DNA of 64,000 bases from Bog-756 sp963837805 (GTDB taxonomy: Bacteria > Actinomycetota > Acidimicrobiia > Acidimicrobiales > RAAP-2), in the NCBI GenBank assembly GCA_963837805.1, contig CAWIOU010000044.1:238941-302940 (forward strand). Reading direction: 5' to 3'. The notes beneath the pieces are model-generated. The model did not search any database and was not told where the DNA came from. It saw only the letters and a list, made by a program, of their open reading frames with translations. Positions 38,762-45,495 of the stretch are shown piece after piece (the stretch's first letter is position 1; each line of letters starts with the position of its first letter). Both the position numbers and the translations under genes were made by a program.

Positions 38762-40621
38762 TCACCAGGTGTCGATACAGCTCCGCTTCTTCCCGGTGCG
38801 GTCGGGCGGAGGTGGCGCCGATCGCAGGGCATCGACGATCCTCCGCCTCGAGTCGACCGGGTCGATCACATCGTCGATTTCGAACGCGGTGGCCACGTTG
38901 AGCGCCTTCCCGTGCCGGTAGGCGCGATCCACCATGTGCTCGAAGAGGGCGTCCCGCTCAGTGGGGTCTTCGACGGCGTCGAGCTCGCGGCGGAAGCCGA
39001 GCCGCACCGCTCCCTCGAGCCCCATGCCGCCGAGCTCGCCGGTGGGCCAGGCCACCACGAAGAGGGGGGAGCGGAAGCTCCCTCCGGCCATGGCCTGGGC
39101 GCCGAGCCCGTACCCCTTGCGCAGGACGATGGTGAAGAAGGGCACGGTGAGGCTGGCGCCGATCACGAACAGCCGGCTGAAGTGCCGGACCTGGGCGCTC
39201 TGTTCGGCCTCGGGGCCGACCATGAAGCCGGGGGTATCGCACAGGAAGAGGATCGGGATCTCGTGGGCGTCGCAGAGTTGGAGGAACCGGGCCGCCTTGT
39301 CCGCGCCATCGCGGTCGATGGCCCCACCGAGGTGGCCCGGGTCGTTGGCCACGACACCGACGGCCCGTCCCTCGATCCGGACCAACGCCGTGACCATGCC
39401 CGTGCCGAATCCGGACCGGAGCTCGAGCACCGAGCCGGTGTCGGCCAGGATGCCGATGAGGTCGGCGATGTCATAGGTCCGCAGGCGGTTCTCGGGCACG
39501 CAGGTCCGGAGGAGCCGCTGATCGGCACAGGTCCATCGGGCCTCGCCACCCTGGAAGTAGGCGAGGTACTGCTTGGCCAGGCGCACGGCATCGGCGTCGT
39601 CCTCGGCCACCAGGTCCACTACACCGTTGGCCGTCTGCACGTCGAGCGGGCCGATCTCCTCGGGACCGTAGGTCCCGAGGCCGCCGCCTTCGATCATGGC
39701 CGGGCCTCCCATGCCGATCGACGTGCCGGTGGTGGCGATGATCACATCGCAGCAGCCGAGGAGGGCGGCGTTGCCGGCGAAGCACCATCCGGAGGCGACA
39801 CCGACCATGGGGACGAGGCCGCTGAGGGCGCCGAACCTGGCGAAGGCCGTGGTGTCCAACCCGGTGATCACCGCGTAGTCGGTATCGCCAGGGCGACCGC
39901 CGCCGCCTTCGGCGAACAGGACCACCGGCACCCGCAACCGCTCGATCAGCTCGAACAGTCGGTCCTTCTTGCGATGGTTCTGTTGACCCTGGGTGCCGGC
40001 CAGCACCGTGTAGTCGTAGGAGAGCGCGGCACACGAGGACTCCCGCTCGCCGAACCGGTCCCCGTTCACCCGCCCGATCCCGGCGACCAGACCGTCGGCC
40101 GGGGTCCGCTCGATCAGCTCCTCCTCCGAGCGACGGCCGCGCTGGGCGGCGATGGCCAGGGATCCGTACTCGACGAAACTTCCGTCGTCACACAGGTCGG
40201 CGATGTTCTCGCGGGCGGTCCGGCGGCCACGGGCGTGACGGCGCTCCACGGCATCGGGCCGGGCGGCGTCGAGTACGAGGGCCTGGCGACTGTGCACCTC
40301 GGCCAGATCGGGGCGGACGGTGTCCAGGTCGAGCACCACGGCGTCGGTGACCAGCGAATCGGCCGCCGTGGTGGCCTCGATGACGGCCAGGGTCGTGCCG
40401 ACAGCCACCGTTGCACCGGGGACCACGGCCAGGGACACGACTTTCCCTCGCGCCGGAGCGCCCACCACGTGTTCCATCTTCATCGACTCGAGGATGACCA
40501 CCGGCGCCCCCTTGGCCACCGACTCCCCGACCACCACCGGTGTTCCCACCACGGTGCCCTGGAGGGGCGCGCTCACCCCGACCCTCGAACCGGGAACCGG
40601 CTCCCCGTCCCCGTCGGTCAC
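38762..40621 (-). CDS. Biotin carboxyl carrier domain fused to acyl-CoA carboxyltransferase
   Basis: 619 residues, intact. Residues 1-75 form a biotinyl domain with the attachment motif ESMKM (Lys near 48). From about 100 the two crotonase-fold halves of a carboxyltransferase follow: RRTARENIADLCDDGSFVEYG, GQQNHRKKDRLFELIER, FAEGGGGRPGDTD, GMGGPAMIEGGGLG, and the second half with CDTPGFMVGPEAEQ and RKGYGLGAQAMAGG. It transfers CO2 from carboxybiotin to an acyl-CoA. The usual partner, biotin carboxylase, is not in the window, and normally the carrier is fused to that subunit instead. GTG at 40621 lies five bases after the aldo/keto reductase stop. Confidence 0.85.
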   Translation of the reverse strand: MTDGDGEPVPGSRVGVSAPLQGTVVGTPVVVGESVAKGAPVVILESMKMEHVVGAPARGKVVSLAVVPGATVAVGTTLAVIEATTAADSLVTDAVVLDLDTVRPDLAEVHSRQALVLDAARPDAVERRHARGRRTARENIADLCDDGSFVEYGSLAIAAQRGRRSEEELIERTPADGLVAGIGRVNGDRFGERESSCAALSYDYTVLAGTQGQQNHRKKDRLFELIERLRVPVVLFAEGGGGRPGDTDYAVITGLDTTAFARFGALSGLVPMVGVASGWCFAGNAALLGCCDVIIATTGTSIGMGGPAMIEGGGLGTYGPEEIGPLDVQTANGVVDLVAEDDADAVRLAKQYLAYFQGGEARWTCADQRLLRTCVPENRLRTYDIADLIGILADTGSVLELRSGFGTGMVTALVRIEGRAVGVVANDPGHLGGAIDRDGADKAARFLQLCDAHEIPILFLCDTPGFMVGPEAEQSAQVRHFSRLFVIGASLTVPFFTIVLRKGYGLGAQAMAGGSFRSPLFVVAWPTGELGGMGLEGAVRLGFRRELDAVEDPTERDALFEHMVDRAYRHGKALNVATAFEIDDVIDPVDSRRRIVDALRSAPPPPDRTGKKRSCIDTW

Positions 40622-40626
40622 GTCGG

Positions 40627-41487
40627 TCAGGCGGCGGGCATCGGGAAGATGCTGGGCTGGTCGGAGACCGATGCCACCGCCGCCTGGCGCTCGGCGTCGT
40701 CCATGCCGGCGTAGGACTCGGCGGCGGCGAGGGCGGTGCGCAGCACATCCAGGTCGCCGGGCGTACAGAAGGCGTGGACCCCGGGGGTCGAGAGGGCAAA
40801 GCCAATGCCGCGGGACACCCCCCGGCGATCGGTGTACGGCTCGTACCAGGTGCCCGAGGTCCGCGGGCGTCCGTCCCACGGCCTGGCCGCAGCCGCCTTG
40901 ATGGCCATGACGCCCACGTCGTGCTCAGCGGCGTGGTCGAGCAGGGCCTCGGCGTCCCGCCGGTAGGCGGAGTCCGACCACAGCTGCGGGTTGACCGGGA
41001 ACATCACCGTGTCGAGGTCGTACCGGCGCAGCGCTTCGAGGTGGGCGGCCGGCGCCGTCAGATTGTGGCCGGTGATGCCCACCCATCGGCAGAGGCCCTC
41101 GTCGCGGGCGGCCAGGATGGCGGCGACGGCTCCGGTCCGCGCCTCCAACTCCTCCAGGTCGGTGACCGCGTGGAGCTGGTAGAGATCGAAGTAGTCGCAC
41201 TGGAGCAGCCGGAGCGACTCCTCCAGTTGGGCCCGCACCCCGTCGCCGTTGTGGCGGAGTGTCTTGCAGGCCACGAAGAGCCGGTCCCGGACGGCGGGAA
41301 TGAGCGGGCCCAACAACTCCTGGGCCCGGCCGTACTGAGGGGCCACGTCGAGGTGGTTGATCCCGGCGGCCAGGGCGTCCTGAAAGGCCGAGCGGGCGGC
41401 GTCCGGCCCCGAGTCCCAGAAGGCGGCCCCGCCGAGCACGGCCACCGACGAGTGGTGCCCGGTTCTTCCCAGCCGTCGTACGTCCAC
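40627..41487 (-). CDS. Aldo/keto reductase
   Basis: 286 residues. VDVRRLGRTGHHSSVAVLGG start; NHLDVAPQYGRAQELLG (catalytic Asp and Tyr), VACKTLRHNGDGV (Lys), FDLYQLHAVTD (His). This branch resembles YdhF/AKR-like proteins with a C-terminal GIGFALSTPGVHAFCTPG. The GTG at 41487 is taken as start because homology begins there; the frame opens upstream at a TTG (41508). It is directly followed by the biotin/carboxyltransferase gene, so they are probably co-transcribed. Physiological substrate unknown. Confidence 0.8.
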   Translation of the reverse strand: MDVRRLGRTGHHSSVAVLGGAAFWDSGPDAARSAFQDALAAGINHLDVAPQYGRAQELLGPLIPAVRDRLFVACKTLRHNGDGVRAQLEESLRLLQCDYFDLYQLHAVTDLEELEARTGAVAAILAARDEGLCRWVGITGHNLTAPAAHLEALRRYDLDTVMFPVNPQLWSDSAYRRDAEALLDHAAEHDVGVMAIKAAAARPWDGRPRTSGTWYEPYTDRRGVSRGIGFALSTPGVHAFCTPGDLDVLRTALAAAESYAGMDDAERQAAVASVSDQPSIFPMPAA

Positions 41488-41553
41488 ATGAGCACCGTAG
41501 TGCGGCAACCCGGGGCCTGGCCACGGCCCGGTGGCCGTGGTCGGTGCCCCCGG

Positions 41554-42009
41554 TCACTCCCCGGCGGCCGCCTTCCGGGCGGCTTCCCACTTCCCGACCA
41601 TGGCTCCGAACCGCATCGGATTGTAGATGTCCTCCTCGTAGGACCACTGTCCGTCACCGGCATACTTGAGGAGGGTGAAGTTGTACTCCTGGTGGAGGGA
41701 GCCGTCCCCCGGATCCCTCATCCGGTTCCAGACCTGGCACACCACCCAACCCCGTTCCTCGTCGATGACGTACCACTCGATGGGGAACTCCGGCATGTCC
41801 CGGCCCGGGTAGTCGGCCATGCACGAACTGATCCACTCGTCGATGGCCTGGCGGCCTTCGAACGTACCGAAGTGGTGTTCGATGTAGGTGGCGTCCTCGG
41901 TGAATTGGCCGGCCCACGCCGTCCAGTCGCCGCTCCGACCGGCGTCGGCTGCCCGGCGCTGATAGGCACCGAACTCGCGCTCGATCTCTGCCCTGCTCCA
42001 CTGTCCCAT
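41554..42009 (-). CDS. SnoaL-like / NTF2-fold protein
   Basis: 151 residues, intact. AEIEREFGAYQRRAADAG and DWTAWAGQFTEDATYIEHHFGTFEGRQAIDEWI, in pieces, are the SnoaL-like N-terminal half; WYVIDEERGWVVCQVWNRM and YNFTLLKYAGDGQWSYEEDIYNP the beta sheet. ATG at 42009 follows AAGGAG. Many actinobacterial lipid or steroid clusters contain such proteins as isomerases or hydratases; no catalytic residues can be assigned. Related in fold to the protein at 27833-28357 but not closely similar. Confidence 0.75.
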   Translation of the reverse strand: MGQWSRAEIEREFGAYQRRAADAGRSGDWTAWAGQFTEDATYIEHHFGTFEGRQAIDEWISSCMADYPGRDMPEFPIEWYVIDEERGWVVCQVWNRMRDPGDGSLHQEYNFTLLKYAGDGQWSYEEDIYNPMRFGAMVGKWEAARKAAAGE

Positions 42010-42071
42010 GTCCGCGGCTCCTTGGCGGCCCCGATGGCCGCTGGCCAGTGTGGGCCCTCACCGGCCCGGGG

Positions 42072-43019
42072 TCAACACCAAGGGTGGTTCGGCCGCTGCC
42101 TGAGCCGGGAAACGACCTCCGCGCCCAGGCCGGCAATTTGCTCCCTGACCTCGCCCGGCGGCATCCCCGGCAGGTGGATCCTCAGGTTGAGGGCGTCGGC
42201 CCCCGACTGACGTACCGCCTCGTCGAGCAGGTCCGCCAGGGTTGCCGGGTCATCCGAAGCCAGTGTCTGGTCCCCGGACCCGGATGCGGCCTCGGCATAG
42301 CTGGCGTACACCTGGCGCTGGGCTTCGACCAGTTCGGTGCGGGGCTGGCCCAGCCAGACCCGGCGGATCAAGACCTTGGCCCCGGTCCCTCCGGACCGGT
42401 CGTAGTCGGCGGTCAGCCGGGCCAGGCGGGGAGCCGGGGACATCCCCTCCATGAGGATGCCGGCGCCGTTGCGGGCCGCCCGCCGGGCCGCCGCCGGGGA
42501 CACCGCCGCGCTCAGGACCGGAACGGGACTCGAGACACACGCCTGCAGGGCGGGGTCCCCCTCGAGCTGACGCAGGTCCCGGCCCCGCAGCATGTCGACG
42601 ATCCGGGGCAACTCGGCCCGGAACACCTCCACGGCCGAGGCCGCGGGCCGGTCCATGGCCTCGAAGTCGAGGGGGAGGGCTCCCGCAGCCACGCCCAACC
42701 CGACCCGTCCCGGGTGCCGGGCCGCCAGCCAGGCCACCTCCTCGGCGACCATGGCCGTGGGGCGCAGCGGGAGGAGCAGCGGGCAGGCCGCCGCCCAGCC
42801 CAGCGGGGACTCGTCCAGCACGAAGGCGGCCACCTGCAGCGGATTGGGCAGGTAACCGGGAAATCCGCCATGGTGCTCGCTGGTCATGACGCCGGCAAAC
42901 CCGTGTTCGACGGCCAGACCGGCCTGGGTGCACAACTCGCCCACCACGTCGGAGGCGGCGAGTTCGTTGTGGGGATACAGGCGGATCGACACCGATCCGC
43001 GGGCGAACGGACCCGTCAC
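42072..43019 (-). CDS. LLM-class (luciferase-like) flavin-dependent oxidoreductase
   Basis: 315 residues. SIRLYPHNELAASD, VMTSEHHGGFPGYLPNPLQVAAF, LRPTAMVAEEVAWLAARHPGRVGLGVAAG (in pieces) are the TIM-barrel landmarks of luciferase-like monooxygenases and F420-dependent relatives. The choice between FMN and F420 cannot be made by eye. GTG start at 43019. The divergent LigD-type polymerase starts 101 bases away. Isolated from obvious pathway partners; may work with the SnoaL-like gene immediately downstream. Confidence 0.8.
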   Translation of the reverse strand: MTGPFARGSVSIRLYPHNELAASDVVGELCTQAGLAVEHGFAGVMTSEHHGGFPGYLPNPLQVAAFVLDESPLGWAAACPLLLPLRPTAMVAEEVAWLAARHPGRVGLGVAAGALPLDFEAMDRPAASAVEVFRAELPRIVDMLRGRDLRQLEGDPALQACVSSPVPVLSAAVSPAAARRAARNGAGILMEGMSPAPRLARLTADYDRSGGTGAKVLIRRVWLGQPRTELVEAQRQVYASYAEAASGSGDQTLASDDPATLADLLDEAVRQSGADALNLRIHLPGMPPGEVREQIAGLGAEVVSRLRQRPNHPWC

Positions 43020-43120
43020 GCGACGACCCTACGACAACCGCGCCGGGGCCGGCGCACGTCGACGTCTGGCCACATCGGCGGGATACTGTTCGCCATGGTC
43101 GGTGGCACGGGACGTCGTCG

Positions 43121-44032
43121 GTGAGCCCGGATCGGTCCACGTCGGTGAGGACGACCGTCGGAGGCCGCGAGCTGACCGTCTCGAACCTGGACAAGGTCAT
43201 GTACCCGGAGACGGGATTCACCAAGGGACAGCTGATCGAGTACTACTCCCGCATCGCTCCGGTCATGCTTCCCCATCTGATGGACCGGCCGCTGACCATG
43301 AAGCGCTATCCCAACGGCGTCGACGGTCCTTCGTTCTTCGAGAAGCACGCGCCGAGCCATGCCCCCGACTGGTTGCGGCAGGTGTCGATACCGAGCTCGG
43401 ACAGCGGAACCGTCGACTACAGCGTCATCTCCGACCTCCCGGCCCTGGTCTGGGCGGCCAACCTGGCCACCATCGAATTCCATGTCCCCCTCTGGCGCAT
43501 CGGGCGCCGGCGCCAGCTCCCCGCGCCTCCCGATCTCATGGTGTTCGACCTCGACCCGGGAGAGGGGACGACCATCGTCGAGTGCTGCGAGGTGGCGGGC
43601 GCCATCGCCGGGCTGCTCGAGTCCCGGAACCTCGAGTCCCTGGCCAAGACCAGCGGTTCCAAGGGCCTTCAGTTGTACGTGCCGGTCGGCCCTCGCACGA
43701 CGTGGGAGCGGGTGCGTCGGGATGCCCACGCGCTGGCCAAGCAGCTCGAGGACGAGCGGCCCGACCTGGTGGTGTCCAACATGCGCAAGGAGCTCCGCCG
43801 GAACAAGGTATTGATCGACTGGAGCCAGAACCATCCAGCCAAGACCACGGTGGCCGCGTACTCGCTCCGGGCCCGGCCGGAGCCGACGGTGTCGACCCCG
43901 GTCACCTGGAACGAGGTCGATGGGTGCGCCGACCGGGCCGACCCCGATCTGCTCCGGTTCACCGCCGCGGACGTTCTCGACCGCATGGACGAGTTCGGCG
44001 ACCTGTTCGCTCCGCTCGGTGTGAAGGTCTAG
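43121..44032 (+). CDS. ligD: LigD-type NHEJ DNA polymerase (primase-polymerase) domain protein
   Basis: 303 residues, only the polymerase module of LigD. LTVSNLDKVMYPETGFTKG (start of the domain), RYPNGVDG, FFEKHAPSHAP (phosphate contacts), VFDLDPGEG with the catalytic Asp pair, TSGSKGLQLYVP, and LIDWSQNHPAKTTVAAYSLR with the third Asp. There is no ligase or nuclease module and no Ku gene in the window. In mycobacteria, standalone relatives fill gaps or add ribonucleotides at breaks. GTG start at 43121. It converges on an encapsulated-ferritin-like gene. Confidence 0.88.
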   Translation: MSPDRSTSVRTTVGGRELTVSNLDKVMYPETGFTKGQLIEYYSRIAPVMLPHLMDRPLTMKRYPNGVDGPSFFEKHAPSHAPDWLRQVSIPSSDSGTVDYSVISDLPALVWAANLATIEFHVPLWRIGRRRQLPAPPDLMVFDLDPGEGTTIVECCEVAGAIAGLLESRNLESLAKTSGSKGLQLYVPVGPRTTWERVRRDAHALAKQLEDERPDLVVSNMRKELRRNKVLIDWSQNHPAKTTVAAYSLRARPEPTVSTPVTWNEVDGCADRADPDLLRFTAADVLDRMDEFGDLFAPLGVKV

Positions 44033-44069
44033 GACCACGCCACCCGGATGGCGCGCCGAGCGAGCCGGT

Positions 44070-44435
44070 TCAGCTCCTGAGGCTGCCGATCCCCAAGGAG
44101 CCGTCGGTCGGGCCGGCTGCGGAACCTGCGCTCTCGGCCTCGACCTCGATGGCGGTGATCGGATCGGAGGTGAAGAGGTAGGTACGGAGGTGTCCGTCGA
44201 GCACGGAATCGTGACGCCGCAGCCACTCGATGGTCATTGCCGCGTGCTCCTTCTCCTCGTCACGGTTGTGGGCCAGAACCTCGGCCAGGGTCGCGTCGGA
44301 GGTCGCCTCCACCCGCTGGTCGTACCAGTCGACCGCCTCGAGCTCCTCCTGGATGGAGACGATGGCCCGGTGCCGGTCGATGGCCTCGGGCGAAAGCAGC
44401 TCTTCGGGCTCGTGCAGTCCGGCGCTCTGTGCCAT
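44070..44435 (-). CDS. Encapsulated ferritin-like protein (EncFtn) with encapsulin targeting peptide
   Basis: 121 residues. Two-helix half-ferritin of the EncFtn family: SIQEELEAVDWYDQRVEATS carries the first iron Glu (about 31), HNRDEEKEHAAMTIEWLRR carries the E-x-x-H pair (61 and 64), matching the positions known for Rhodospirillum rubrum EncFtn. Such chains form annular decamers with a ferroxidase site between subunits and depend on an encapsulin shell for iron storage. The C-terminus DGSLGIGSLRS is the classical encapsulin cargo-loading peptide after a Ser/Ala/Gly linker. ATG at 44435 follows GGAGGAGA. Usually the shell gene follows directly; here the convergent LigD gene lies there and no shell gene is present in the window. 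Confidence 0.9.
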   Translation of the reverse strand: MAQSAGLHEPEELLSPEAIDRHRAIVSIQEELEAVDWYDQRVEATSDATLAEVLAHNRDEEKEHAAMTIEWLRRHDSVLDGHLRTYLFTSDPITAIEVEAESAGSAAGPTDGSLGIGSLRS

Positions 44436-44542
44436 GGTCTCTCCTCCACTGCCCCCAGGCGTTCGCCACCACGACGTTCCACTGCTGGGTTCGGCAACAC
44501 ACTGGTTTCCGACCCCAGAGTAATCCCGGACACCGGAGCATT

Positions 44543-45166
44543 TCATCGGACCCCGGCCGATCGGAATTGGACGCTGATGCGTTGACCGGTGGCGCGCGAC
44601 GTCTTCGGCACCGAGTGCTCCCAGGTGTGCTGGAAGCTGCCCCCCATGACCAGGAGGTCGCCGTGCCCGAGATTGAACCCGCGTCCCGGGCCACCGGCCT
44701 TCGGCCGGAGCAGAAACCGACGCGGTGCGCCCAACGAGACGATGGCCACCAAGGTGTTGTCGCCCGATCGGCGGCCGATCGTGTCGCCATGCCAGGCGAC
44801 GCTGTCGTCACCGGTTCGGTACAGGCAGATCCCTGTGGTGCAGAACGGGGTGCGTTCGTCACGGTAGAGGCGGGACAGCCTCTCTCTCACCCCCTCGAGG
44901 GCCGGGTCGGGGAGGGCCTCGCCCTCCCCGTAGAAGGCGACCAGACGGGGGACGTCGACCATGCGGTCGTACATCCGGCGGCGTTCGGCCCGCCAGGGGA
45001 CATCGTCGAGCAGACGCTCGAAGAGGTGGCCGGTTCCCACCAGCCAGTTGCTCTCCACATCGATCCACGCACCGTGCTCCAACTCCGTCCGGCGCGGACG
45101 CGAGTCCGGATCGCGGGGGGCCACCGCCTCACCGGAATCGAACAGCGAGCTCTGGGTCGCGACCAC
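44543..45166 (-). CDS. alkB: AlkB-like 2-oxoglutarate/Fe(II) dioxygenase, DNA dealkylation repair
   Basis: 207 residues. Jelly-roll with iron ligands WHGDTIGR (His 126, Asp 128) and HTWEHSVPK (His 184), and the 2-oxoglutarate Arg motif GQRISVQFR near 196-202. TGICLYRTGDDSVAWH and FLLRPKAGG are typical of the AlkB/ALKBH2-like branch that removes N1-methyl-A and N3-methyl-C oxidatively. GTG start at 45166. A LexA-type operator lies 17 bases upstream, so expression is likely SOS-controlled. Confidence 0.85.
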   Translation of the reverse strand: MVATQSSLFDSGEAVAPRDPDSRPRRTELEHGAWIDVESNWLVGTGHLFERLLDDVPWRAERRRMYDRMVDVPRLVAFYGEGEALPDPALEGVRERLSRLYRDERTPFCTTGICLYRTGDDSVAWHGDTIGRRSGDNTLVAIVSLGAPRRFLLRPKAGGPGRGFNLGHGDLLVMGGSFQHTWEHSVPKTSRATGQRISVQFRSAGVR

Positions 45167-45182
45167 CGGTGCTCATGGTACA

Positions 45183-45196
45183 CGAACATATGTTCG
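45183..45196 (-). promoter_or_regulatory. LexA (SOS) box upstream of alkB
   Basis: CGAACATATGTTCG is a perfect 14-base palindrome identical in form to the Gram-positive/actinobacterial LexA site CGAAC-N4-GTTCG. It ends 17 bases from the alkB start, where it would cover the core promoter. The riboswitch transcript in the other direction starts somewhere between 45197 and 45260, so a small effect on that gene cannot be excluded. Confidence 0.85.
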
Positions 45197-45259
45197 TTCC
45201 CAAGTCCGCCCGACCGGTCCGTGCCCTATCGGCTGACCCTGACGACGACGGAAACTGCC

Positions 45260-45426
45260 CGTGGTACCGTGACCTCGACAAGCAACACCAGTACGACCAC
45301 TGCGATGGGGAAGCCGGTCAGATGCCGGCGCTGGTCCGCAACCGTAGGTGGCGACCCCGAGGGGAAACGCCACGAGCCGGGATTCCAGAGCATTGGATGA
45401 GCTCCGACTGTCGAGACACACGGACC
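45260..45426 (+). promoter_or_regulatory. Cobalamin (B12) riboswitch aptamer
   Basis: The core GGGAAGCCGGTCAGATGCCG, then GCGCTGGTCCGCAACCGTA (45308-45346), matches the hallmark of the cobalamin riboswitch (GGGAA-CCGGT-A-TCCGG-GCTG-CCGCAAC-GTA). GCCACGAGCCGGGATTCC follows at 45369, in the place of the conserved GCCACTG...GGGAAGGC. A divergent B12-box-like segment, GACTGTCGAGACACACGG, ends the aptamer. Two closing stems are visible: GGTACCGTG (45260-45268) with CACGGACC (45419-45426), one A bulged, and CTCGAC (45271-45276) with GTCGAG (45410-45415). It would repress the downstream uptake genes when cobalamin is plentiful. Confidence 0.85.
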
Positions 45427-45462
45427 GGGGCTCGGAGGCTGTCCATGGCTCCATGGTCGTGA

Positions 45463-45488
45463 CGCTTCCGGGTCTGGACCGGGAAGCG
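45463..45488 (+). promoter_or_regulatory. Riboswitch expression platform: hairpin over the ribosome binding site
   Basis: CGCTTCC (45463-45469) pairs with GGAAGCG (45482-45488), with further GGTC/GACC pairing inside. The right arm overlaps GGGAAGCGAGAG, the likely Shine-Dalgarno region before the ATG at 45496. This suggests control at translation initiation rather than by termination. The alternative antisequestering pairing was not worked out. Confidence 0.55.
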
Positions 45489-45495
45489 AGAGACC

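Larger units (their letters stand above)
45167..45495 (+). other. Divergent control region between alkB and the B12-uptake module
   Basis: This 329-base gap contains no coding sequence that I can support. It holds the LexA box near the alkB side, then the promoter (not clearly identified) and the complete cobalamin riboswitch with its expression platform ahead of the 45496 gene. Confidence 0.75.

Noticed and set aside
38762..40879. An extended start for the biotin/carboxyltransferase protein at 40879
   Set aside because: The extra 86 codons overlap the upstream aldo/keto reductase in another frame and are Arg-rich without a domain; the GTG at 40621 precedes the biotinyl domain.
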